Below, one piece after another: positions 6,112 to 13,415 of a stretch of DNA of 14,524 nucleotides (position 1 is the first letter of the stretch; every line of letters begins with the position of its first letter). This stretch comes from Tychonema litorale BBK16 (lineage in GTDB: Bacteria; Cyanobacteriota; Cyanobacteriia; Cyanobacteriales; Microcoleaceae), in contig NZ_JAKJHX010000069.1 in the NCBI RefSeq assembly GCF_021648855.1, positions 1 to 14,524 on the forward strand, read 5' to 3'. Below the pieces are notes generated by a model, which was given only the letters and a program-made list of their open reading frames with translations, made no database searches and was not told where the DNA came from. The translations under genes and the position numbers were made by a program.

Positions 6112-8451
6112 TTATTTTATTCCTGCAAGTTCTAAAATCTCTCTTAGAGAATTGAGATTAACTATTATATCTTCATATATACCCCCTTTATAAATTAGTT
6201 CTGCTAAGTAATTAATCTCAAACCCATCTCCAACTAAATAATAATATTCCAGCCCCAAGTGATGGCTGAGAATATAATAAGTAAAATGTATATAATTTGG
6301 GGCAAATATTTCTATTACTTTCGTTCCTGGATTAGCGAAAACTAGATTAGTTAATCCAGCACCACACACACCAATTACCACTTCAGCCCTAGACATGAGT
6401 GCGACTTTTTCCAGCATTGACATTTTTTCAAAATAGACGGTTATAAATCCTAGCTTATTCAATAATTCTAAAACTTCATCTTCATTAACCATTCTCCGGT
6501 TGGATCCAAGGTTTCTACTAATATATACCCGACAAGATGATTCAGAGGTGATTTGATCGATTAGAGGCATAAATTTGCGCCTCAGAAATTCGACTGACCA
6601 TTTAGTGGGAAAGCATATAACACCAGGTAAAGATGGAACTATCAAACTTTTAGCTTTCACATGAGGATACTTTTGAATTGTCAGAATTTTTTGGGGGGGA
6701 ACTCCTAAAATTTCTAAAGTTTCTTTGTAAAAATCAAAGGGATAAAAATTAAGTAAAAAGTAATCTATTTTCTCTAAATCCAATCCACTTACTTCAAGTA
6801 GACCGAATCTGGGTAAAAAATCAAACATATAATGATAAAAGTTTGTACCAGGATTTGAGGTAAAAACAACTACTGTACCTTCTATTTCTTTACAAAAAGG
6901 TGGAAGATTTTTGCCTACAAACATAAGGGGTGTAACTTCTTTTGGACAACCAGGCAGTTGAGAAACATCAAGTAACAAGTCATTCTCTGATGTAATAACA
7001 GCAGTGTTATACACCCCAAATTGGTAATATCTTCCTTCTGGAATAATACCAATAAATGTTTCGGGACACTCAAATTTAAGCCAATAATCTCCCGTTAAAT
7101 CTGGATAAATTTCTCTATCAATTGTTTTGGCAATAGTTTTAATATTAGGGCTATGGGGTGGATGTATTTCTATGTAGTGAGATTCTATATCCGAAGCTAA
7201 ATCCCATTCTTTTGCGGTATCATAAACAGCTTTTGGTGCAACTACTGGCTGTGCTTTTTTTTCCCAAATATATGCTTGCTTTAACTTACCTTTATGAAAT
7301 AAAATTTTACTAATCCGAGTCAGAATATAGGCATAAAGCCAAGGATCGTCAAGACTTGAGTGATTTTGAGGATTGACGACTTCATCAGTTTTTATTTTGC
7401 ATATTTCATCTTGCAAATAATTTAAAGCTTGCTCTAAATTATCTGGGAAAGCTAACATCACAGCTTGTCCTAATATTTGTTCAATTAGTAGCGATTGACG
7501 GTAAACTTGGATTTCACCATCTAAGTCTTTACTAGGGGCTAACAGTTTGCCAAAACTAAGATAAACATCTTCCGAATCAGGATGAAGCAATAGGGATTTA
7601 AGAAACTTACTTACAAACTTTACCTTTTCATCGCTTCTATGTTGTCGGGCGTAAGCATCTGTCCAACGGCAGTAAGCTTGTACTAGATCGGGTTTAAGTA
7701 GTAATGCCCAATGAAATCCCGCTATAGCCTCCTTCCATTTTCCTTCTTTGGCATAGAATGAGGCTAAACGCCCTTGAATTTCCGAAGTTGTGGCTGATGA
7801 AAAAAATCTACACAAAGATTGAAATTCTGCTGAAGGTTGGATGAAACCTGTGATAAATTGTTGTCGCGTTTGATGTTCCTGTAGAATTCGCACTAATTCA
7901 GTGATACCTTCAGACGAATCTACTGAACGTTTCAAATAAGCGGAGTAAACAGCTTGCACAAACTTTGCATCGCTTAGATCACCAGTTACTTGTAAAAATG
8001 CCTCGTCATTTGGTGGGAATTTTTCTAGTTGCAGTTGGGGGATATTCCTGTTCTGGTCTAATTGCTCATAAAAGTTCTTAGATTTTGAATTAGGAGCAAG
8101 CACTTGACGATAGGCTGTAATTGCTTCATATCTTTTTCCTTGTTGTGCAAAAGAAATTCCCAAAGACCAGTAAATATCATCTTTGGAAGCAGAAGTCCAC
8201 CATTGACACAAAGACTGAAATTCTTGTGAGGGGCGGATAAATCGGGTGATAAATTCTTGGCGTGTTTTATACTCTTGTAAAATTAGCACCAATTCACTAA
8301 TGCTTTCAGGGGACTCGACCCATCGCTTCACATAAACGCAGTAAACAGCTTGCACAAACTCTACATCACTAAGGTTTGTAGTTGCGTGCAAAAAAAAATT
8401 TTCATCGGGTGGGCATTGCCACAGTAGTTTATGAATTAAGGGCTTGAACAT
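6112..8451 (-). CDS. GT61 (DUF563) glycosyltransferase with two N-terminal DUF4214-like repeats
   Basis: A 779-residue cytosolic protein with no signal peptide. Residues 14-84 and 146-217 are two copies of a DUF4214-like module (PP-DE-F, LSD-FVQAVY-AY-KR, RQ-FI-FI-PS-EFQSL). TPR-like helices follow (about 225-400), then a GT61 domain (about 455-775). GT61 marks are FYHYMFDFLPR (538-548; His540, Asp544), VYISRNLGSNRRMVNEDEV (642-660) and GVCGAGLTNLVFANPGTKVI (694-713). The last motif is normally HGAGLTN, but here the His is Cys696 (codon 6364-6366), which may alter activity. The fold transfers a sugar from an NDP donor; donor and acceptor are unknown. It lies 20 nt downstream of its longer paralogue, likely in one operon, with an AGAGAGA-like binding site before the ATG. 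The DUF4214 name is tentative; GT61 is firm. Confidence 0.85.
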   Translation of the reverse strand: MFKPLIHKLLWQCPPDENFFLHATTNLSDVEFVQAVYCVYVKRWVESPESISELVLILQEYKTRQEFITRFIRPSQEFQSLCQWWTSASKDDIYWSLGISFAQQGKRYEAITAYRQVLAPNSKSKNFYEQLDQNRNIPQLQLEKFPPNDEAFLQVTGDLSDAKFVQAVYSAYLKRSVDSSEGITELVRILQEHQTRQQFITGFIQPSAEFQSLCRFFSSATTSEIQGRLASFYAKEGKWKEAIAGFHWALLLKPDLVQAYCRWTDAYARQHRSDEKVKFVSKFLKSLLLHPDSEDVYLSFGKLLAPSKDLDGEIQVYRQSLLIEQILGQAVMLAFPDNLEQALNYLQDEICKIKTDEVVNPQNHSSLDDPWLYAYILTRISKILFHKGKLKQAYIWEKKAQPVVAPKAVYDTAKEWDLASDIESHYIEIHPPHSPNIKTIAKTIDREIYPDLTGDYWLKFECPETFIGIIPEGRYYQFGVYNTAVITSENDLLLDVSQLPGCPKEVTPLMFVGKNLPPFCKEIEGTVVVFTSNPGTNFYHYMFDFLPRFGLLEVSGLDLEKIDYFLLNFYPFDFYKETLEILGVPPQKILTIQKYPHVKAKSLIVPSLPGVICFPTKWSVEFLRRKFMPLIDQITSESSCRVYISRNLGSNRRMVNEDEVLELLNKLGFITVYFEKMSMLEKVALMSRAEVVIGVCGAGLTNLVFANPGTKVIEIFAPNYIHFTYYILSHHLGLEYYYLVGDGFEINYLAELIYKGGIYEDIIVNLNSLREILELAGIK

Positions 8452-8471
8452 AATTACTATCTCTCTAAAGG

Positions 8472-11400
8472 CTATGTAATACCAGCCATATTTAGCAAGG
8501 CTTTCAGTGAATCGATGTTGACAATTGTATCTTCAAAACCATCTATCTGATAAAGGATTTGACGCAAGTAAGAGCATTCCAGACCATCGCCCATCAAATA
8601 GTAGTAATCAAGTTCTAAGTGAGGACTCATAATGTAGTAACACATACCCACATTGTGAGGAGTAAAAATTTCTATAACTTTAGTCCCCGGATTACAAAAT
8701 AGCAGATTAGTCCCTCCACCGCTATGCTGAGTTACTATGACTTTAGCGCTGGACATCAAGGAAATCTTTTCTGCTATCGAGATTGATTCGGCCGTAATAG
8801 TTACAAACCCCAATTTATCCAAGACTTCTATCACTTCAGCTTCATTGATAATTCTCCGATTCCCTGCAATACTCCTACTGATATATATACGCTCTGGATG
8901 CTCTAATTTTGACTTAGCTGCCGCCGATAAAAATTTACTCCTGAGAAAATCAGTGGCCCATTTAGTCGGGCAACAAATTATGCCTGGGTAAGATGAAAGA
9001 ACCAACCTATCCGCTTTCACATGAGGGTATTTACTACCATCTATAATTTTATTTTCTGGAATTCCCAATATATTTAGTGTTTCTTTGTGAAAGTCAGACT
9101 TATAATTGGGAACTACAAATTTGTCTATACTATCCAGTTCTATCCCACTCAATTCTATTAGTCCCAACTTGGGAAGCGCATCAATTATCCAATGGTAGTA
9201 TATCGCACTTGTATTACCTGATAAAACTGCTACTGTACCATTAACTTCGTGAATAGAGGGCAAACTTAGCTCTGATAAGTTTCCAGGGTTTATGAAACTA
9301 GAAACATCTAGCAATATCTGATTGTCAGCCGTGATGTAAGCAGTCTGCCTACCGTCAAGCTGACAGTACCTTCCTTGTTGCACTACAGCAACAAAGGTAG
9401 CTGGCGATTCAAAATTACTCCAATTCTTCAAACCAGGATGGACATCTTCATCTAGTGTTTTCGGTAGCGGGATTTGGATTAGATGACTAGGATGTATATC
9501 TATATAGTGACTTGACTCCGAGCTGAATTTAACTGCCCACTCTCTAGTTGAGGGATAAAACCCTTGCAGAGGAGTGACTGGCTCTGCTTTTTGGAAACAA
9601 GTATTTGCCTCATCTATTTTACCTTGTTGCAGCAAAATATTTCCCAAGCTTCTGAGAGCTTCAGGGTAATTAGATGAACTCCCTTGATTAATTAGCTCTT
9701 GCAAACAAGATACAGCTTCATCTAACTTACCTTGTTGAGTAAGGCTACTTGCTAATGCTAGATAGGCATGATAGTGGATTTCAGGTTGTTGCAGGGCTTT
9801 TTTATAATACTTTATTGCCTCATCTACTTGATGGGTCTGTAATAATAGATGCCCAATATAAATGTAAACATTTCCTTGATTAGGCTGGATTTCAAGGGTT
9901 TTTTTGTAAAATTTAATGGCTGCGTATAGTTGATTTTGTACTGAAAGAATATGCCCAATATTTATGTAAGCTTCAACTTGGTTTTGATTGAGAGCCAGAG
10001 CTTCTTGATAATATTTTATCGCTTCGTCTAGCTGATTTTTTTGTTGCAGTAGCTGACCGATATTGATATAAATTTTATCGGGAAATTCAGGTCGATTTGG
10101 TTGCTCAATTAACAATAGTGAATTTTTATAAGCTTCTAGTGCTTCATCTACCCGACCTATTCGTGCTAGAAGTTTTCCTAAACAGGCATAAAATTCCCCT
10201 GAGTATGATTTATTTAGTAAAGCAATGAAAAATTGGGATCTAATCGCAACCTGCTCATCATATGTATTCTCTAAAACTAAATATTCAGCCCAACGACTAT
10301 AGGCTAAGGCTATTTCAGGTTTTAGTAAAACTGCATGATGGAACGAGGTAAGGGCTTTATCCCATTTCCCTGCTTGTGCAAAGAAGGTTCCCAATTGCCA
10401 GTGAACTTCCTCCAATGAAAGTGAGAAGAATTGTGTGTACCTTGATTGAAATTCCATTGAGGGTCGGATGATTTCGGCGAGAGTTTGGTAACGAGTTCGA
10501 CCACTAGAACGAATAACTTCCACGAATGAAGCAACTTCTTCATCATTGAGAAAGCGTTTCAGATAGGCGCGGAAAAGTTCTTGGACGAAACTTGCATCGC
10601 TGAGGTGCTCGTTTTTTTGCAAAAAGGCTACGTCGTCTGGGGGAAATTGCTCCAGATAACTGAGTTTAGCCAAGGCTTTCCCTAACTGCTCGTCCGACAT
10701 GAAAAATGGGTGAAGCTCTATTGCTCTCCGGTATGAAACAACTGCTGCTTCTAGATCGCCGAGTTGTTCTAACGCTTCTCCTAAAAGGTTGTGAACTAAA
10801 GCCTCTTGCGAGTTAAGCTTGATCGCTCTTTGATATGTGTTGATCGCCCCCCGCCAATCCCCCTGTTTCGCTAAAGCATTCCCCAAATCCAAATAAACTT
10901 CAAAGTTATCTGGTTGAATATTTAGCAGGTTGCGGTATGCTTGCACGTCATTTGGATTTAGTTGTAGTGCACGGCGGTAGGAGGCGATCGCCTCCTGCAA
11001 ATCCAATTCTCTTCGCTGCTGCAAAATATCTGCTATGCAGCCATGAATCCAATCAATCTCCGGGTTGACAATACTTGCTTGGCGGTAAGCAGCGATCGCC
11101 TCATCTAACCGGCCCAGTTTCACCAAGCTCTGCCCCAATCCACAGTAAGAACCAAAGTGATCGGCATTGAGTTCAGTCGCTTTACGAAAGGCTGCTACTG
11201 CTTCCTCCCACTTTTCCTGTCGGTCTAAAGCATCCCCCAAGTGGTGGTAAGACCAAGAAAAATCCGGGTTTAGTTCTATAGCGCGGCGGTAAGCTGTGAT
11301 CGCTTCATCAAGTTTACCAAGTTTTGCTAGAGCTTCCCCTAAATTGTGGTGAGACCAAGAGAGGTCAGGATTTAACTCGATCGCACGGCGGTAGGCTGCG

Positions 11401-11480
11401 ATCGCCTCCTCCAAATTACCTTCCTCGAAAAATTGTTTCCCATTATTCAAATATATAGTCGCAGTTTCGTTTGTATTCAT
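8472..11480 (-). CDS. TPR - DUF4214-like - TPR - GT61 glycosyltransferase
   Basis: A 1002-residue protein. Residues about 6-275 form a first TPR array (repeated NPD-W--LG-AL-K-G-LDEAI-AYRRAIEL). Residues 279-349 are one DUF4214-like module (FPPDDVAFLQ, LSDASFVQELFRAYLKRF, IIRPSMEFQS). Residues about 357-635 are a second TPR array, and about 655-1000 the GT61 domain. GT61 motifs are IYYHWIIDALPK (His763, Asp767), IYISRSIAGNRRIINEAEV and QHSGGGTNLLFCNPGT (His919), so the residues altered in the downstream paralogue are present here. TPRs bind peptides, so by analogy with TPR-containing O-GlcNAc transferases (GT41) this could glycosylate proteins or dock on a glycan-assembly complex; that is inference. 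The start at 11480 is the first ATG; the binding site is weak. It is the first gene of a two-gene minus-strand operon. Confidence 0.88.
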   Translation of the reverse strand: MNTNETATIYLNNGKQFFEEGNLEEAIAAYRRAIELNPDLSWSHHNLGEALAKLGKLDEAITAYRRAIELNPDFSWSYHHLGDALDRQEKWEEAVAAFRKATELNADHFGSYCGLGQSLVKLGRLDEAIAAYRQASIVNPEIDWIHGCIADILQQRRELDLQEAIASYRRALQLNPNDVQAYRNLLNIQPDNFEVYLDLGNALAKQGDWRGAINTYQRAIKLNSQEALVHNLLGEALEQLGDLEAAVVSYRRAIELHPFFMSDEQLGKALAKLSYLEQFPPDDVAFLQKNEHLSDASFVQELFRAYLKRFLNDEEVASFVEVIRSSGRTRYQTLAEIIRPSMEFQSRYTQFFSLSLEEVHWQLGTFFAQAGKWDKALTSFHHAVLLKPEIALAYSRWAEYLVLENTYDEQVAIRSQFFIALLNKSYSGEFYACLGKLLARIGRVDEALEAYKNSLLLIEQPNRPEFPDKIYINIGQLLQQKNQLDEAIKYYQEALALNQNQVEAYINIGHILSVQNQLYAAIKFYKKTLEIQPNQGNVYIYIGHLLLQTHQVDEAIKYYKKALQQPEIHYHAYLALASSLTQQGKLDEAVSCLQELINQGSSSNYPEALRSLGNILLQQGKIDEANTCFQKAEPVTPLQGFYPSTREWAVKFSSESSHYIDIHPSHLIQIPLPKTLDEDVHPGLKNWSNFESPATFVAVVQQGRYCQLDGRQTAYITADNQILLDVSSFINPGNLSELSLPSIHEVNGTVAVLSGNTSAIYYHWIIDALPKLGLIELSGIELDSIDKFVVPNYKSDFHKETLNILGIPENKIIDGSKYPHVKADRLVLSSYPGIICCPTKWATDFLRSKFLSAAAKSKLEHPERIYISRSIAGNRRIINEAEVIEVLDKLGFVTITAESISIAEKISLMSSAKVIVTQHSGGGTNLLFCNPGTKVIEIFTPHNVGMCYYIMSPHLELDYYYLMGDGLECSYLRQILYQIDGFEDTIVNIDSLKALLNMAGIT
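10984..11405. repeat. HIP1 octamers inside TPR codons
   Basis: Three perfect GCGATCGC sites lie at 10984-10991, 11092-11099 and 11398-11405. On the coding strand each falls in the same place of a TPR helix, encoding the Ala-Ile-Ala of EAIA(A/S)YR. HIP1 is a chromosome-wide cyanobacterial palindrome. Here its frequency is tied to TPR copy number. Confidence 0.75.
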
Positions 11481-11648
11481 TTCAATTTAATTTTTATCTA
11501 GTTATATTCTCAGTTTGACCAGGCCTGTTTTTTGAGCTTAAATAATGATGCCACACAATACGAGTTTATCAGCTTGACAAAGATTTACCAATCTGATTTT
11601 CAAATCAATACACTGTAGCTACCTCTTTGGTCGTTTCTAATTTCAAAC

Positions 11649-11665
11649 CTTGTACACCATACAAG
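11649..11665. repeat. Inverted repeat CTTGTA-N5-TACAAG
   Basis: Perfect 6-bp arms (CTTGTA, TACAAG) flank cacca in the divergent promoter region. The size and spacing would suit a dimeric regulator. No known operator is recognised. Confidence 0.35.
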
Positions 11666-11747
11666 ACTATAGACTGACGAATATAGACGGTTTTGCAAAG
11701 TTCCTGATTTGAAAAGAAATTACACATAGTCAAATATACTAGGGAAC

Positions 11748-11767
11748 ACTTGATCCAAATGTCAAGT
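11748..11767. repeat. Inverted repeat ACTTGA-N8-TCAAGT
   Basis: Perfect 6-bp arms at 11748-11753 and 11762-11767 lie about 100 nt upstream of the gmd ATG. This is a candidate operator; no family is assigned. Confidence 0.35.
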
Positions 11768-11865
11768 CAACTAGCAAAATGTGCCTTCAGTGTACCTGCA
11801 TATGTACTAAACTGAGCAAGCACCAAACAGACTAGAGTCATCAGAGAGTTTTTAGAGGCAATTCT

Positions 11866-12825
11866 ATGAAAAAAGCAGTAATTTGTGGTATATCCGGTCA
11901 AGATGGAGCTTATCTAGCCAAATTGCTCCTAGATAAGGGCTACTCAGTTTGTGGCACATCGCGAGACGCCCAAATGTCAAGCTTCGGTAACCTCACCCGC
12001 TTAGGCATTCGTGACTCAGTAAAGCTAGAATCCATGTCCCTCAATGATTTTCGCAGCGTTTTACAGGTGCTTGCCAAAATCGAGCCAGATGAGGTGTACA
12101 ATCTAGCGGGTCAGACTTCCGTGGGACTGTCCTTCGAGCAACCAGTGGAAACCCTAGAAAGCATTGCCACCGGGACACTCAATCTCCTAGAGGCAATTCG
12201 GTTCACAGGGGGTCAGATTAAATTATATAATGCCAGCTCTAGTGAGTGTTTTGGCGACACCGGAGGCAAAGCAGCCGAGGAAAACACCCCATTTCACCCC
12301 AGAAGTCCCTATGCAGTTGCAAAGGCAACAGCGTTCTGGGAAGTAGCCAATTATCGGGAAGCCTACAATCTGTTTGCTTGTTCTGGTATCCTATTTAATC
12401 ATGAATCCCCTCTGAGGCCGGCACGGTTTGTGACCCAAAAAATCGTATCCATAGCTTGCCGGATTGCGGCTGGTAGTCCAGAAAAGTTGCAATTGGGAGA
12501 TATTTCCGTGCAGCGGGACTGGGGTTGGGCCCCCGAATACGTGGAAGCAATGTATCTGATGTTGCAGCAGTCAGAACCCGATGATTACGTCATCGCTACT
12601 GGCGAAAGTCATGCCTTAAAAGAATTTGTTGCCCAAGCATTTGCCACTTTGGGATTAGACTGGGAGGAACATACAGCTATAGATAGGAGTCTGTACAGAC
12701 CGACAGAAATTGCACTTGGCAAAGGCAACCCCGCTAAGGCGAAAGAAAAGTTAGGTTGGCAGGCAAAATATAAGATGCACGATGTAGTAAAGATGATGGT
12801 CGAGGCAAAGCATGATAAATTATAA
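11866..12825 (+). CDS. gmd: GDP-mannose 4,6-dehydratase
   Basis: Converts GDP-D-mannose to GDP-4-keto-6-deoxy-D-mannose (EC 4.2.1.47), the precursor of GDP-fucose, GDP-rhamnose and related sugars. The 319-residue extended SDR has the Gmd-type nucleotide loop GISGQDGAYLAKLLL (8-22), YNLAGQTSVG (78-87), NASSSECFG (122-130) with Ser125 and Glu127 in the place of the Thr/Glu pair of E. coli Gmd, and SPYAVAKA (147-154) with Tyr149 and Lys153. GILFNHESPLRP (174-185) is the GDP-binding segment specific to Gmd, and RDWGWAPEYVEAM follows. AGAGG at 11854-11858 precedes the ATG by 7 nt. No partner reductase (GMER/WcaG or Rmd) lies in the window, so the final sugar is open. The GC-richer, cleanly conserved sequence suggests a functional gene. 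Confidence 0.95.
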   Translation: MKKAVICGISGQDGAYLAKLLLDKGYSVCGTSRDAQMSSFGNLTRLGIRDSVKLESMSLNDFRSVLQVLAKIEPDEVYNLAGQTSVGLSFEQPVETLESIATGTLNLLEAIRFTGGQIKLYNASSSECFGDTGGKAAEENTPFHPRSPYAVAKATAFWEVANYREAYNLFACSGILFNHESPLRPARFVTQKIVSIACRIAAGSPEKLQLGDISVQRDWGWAPEYVEAMYLMLQQSEPDDYVIATGESHALKEFVAQAFATLGLDWEEHTAIDRSLYRPTEIALGKGNPAKAKEKLGWQAKYKMHDVVKMMVEAKHDKL

Positions 12826-13041
12826 GCAATTTGAAAAATAGAAAAATCCAAGATTTATCGCCGCTAATCTTACTGTAGTTGGGGAGCATTTATGCGAAAA
12901 TTGGGTTGAGTCGCATATTAACTGAAGGTGAGGTGTTTAATATCGCAGCAAGATATATACTGAAGGGCAAACATAATCTAAGAAATTGATTTCCGATCTA
13001 GTAAAATTTGTTCAAGTAAAGTAAAGATTGTTTAGATAGAC

Positions 13042-13048
13042 AAGGAGG
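13042..13048 (+). promoter_or_regulatory. Strong ribosome binding site selecting a GTG start
   Basis: AAGGAGG lies 7 nt before GTG 13056, the best Shine-Dalgarno in the window, and fixes the start of the sulfotransferase remnant. Confidence 0.65.
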
Positions 13049-13055
13049 TACTATT

Positions 13056-13366
13056 GTGGTTGAACTAATAGCAGTTCATCTCCCAAAAACAGCAGGAATA
13101 ACTTTTAAAACGATTTTAAATCAACTTTATGGTACTCAATGTATTTATTATGATTATCTAGAATCCTCCATACCTAGAGTATACGAACTTGCGGATATTT
13201 CTTCAGAAATCAGAGCAATACACGGTCATTTTCCTATCAATTAGAGCTTTATCAAGAAGCATTAAATTTGAGAGCAAAGCGATGCAAAGAATCTAGCTTG
13301 ATACAGCCAGTTTTGGGAGAATGGAACCGGGAACAGTACCGGAAAGGTCAAATATTAATTAGTTAG
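13056..13366 (+). pseudogene. Sulfotransferase with internal deletion and frame change
   Basis: From GTG 13056 the frame encodes 62 residues: VHLPKTAGITFKTILNQLYG, a PAPS 5'-phosphosulfate loop of the Sulfotransfer_2 type, and IRAIHGHFPIN before TAG at 13242. Intact relatives run on for over 200 residues. From about 13235 another frame reads YQLELYQEALNLRAKRCKES, then LIQPVLGEWNREQYRKGQIL and IS to TAG at 13364-13366. This resembles a protein C-terminus, and I think it is the end of the same gene. The middle, including the second PAPS-binding segment, is gone and the pieces are out of frame. The full enzyme would transfer sulfate from PAPS to a glycan or other hydroxyl. The N-terminal assignment is good; the C-terminal one is moderate. 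The start keeps its strong binding site, so the decay may be recent. Confidence 0.68.
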
Positions 13367-13415
13367 TAAAAATCGTCAAGAAGATTCAAACTTTATAGAA
13401 ACAGGAAAAACAGCA

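Larger units (their letters stand above)
11481..11865. other. Divergent intergenic region with inverted repeats
   Basis: This 385-nt AT-rich spacer must hold the promoters for the minus-strand glycosyltransferase operon and for plus-strand gmd. I see no gene in it. TTGACA at 11573-11578 is a possible plus -35, but no matching -10 lies 17 nt away. Two clean inverted repeats are listed separately. A GTA-N10-TAC near 11792 has the wrong spacing for an NtcA site (GTA-N8-TAC). Confidence 0.5.

Noticed and set aside
8737..8991. Plus-strand 84-residue frame inside the GT61 domain region.
   Set aside because: It is the mirror of a strongly conserved coding region on the other strand, with no start signals.
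11788..11806. NtcA-type site in the divergent spacer (GTAC...GTAC near 11792).
   Set aside because: The half sites are separated by 10 nt instead of the required 8.
12850..12871. AAGATT-N10-AATCTT hairpin after gmd as a terminator.
   Set aside because: The stem is only 6 bp, AT-rich, has a 10-nt loop, and no T-tract follows.
12879..12989. A 36-codon TTG-started frame between gmd and the sulfotransferase remnant (contains LSRILTEGEVFNIAARYILK).
   Set aside because: The peptide looks protein-like but has no ribosome site and no family I recognise. It could be a remnant, but this is not enough to call a gene.
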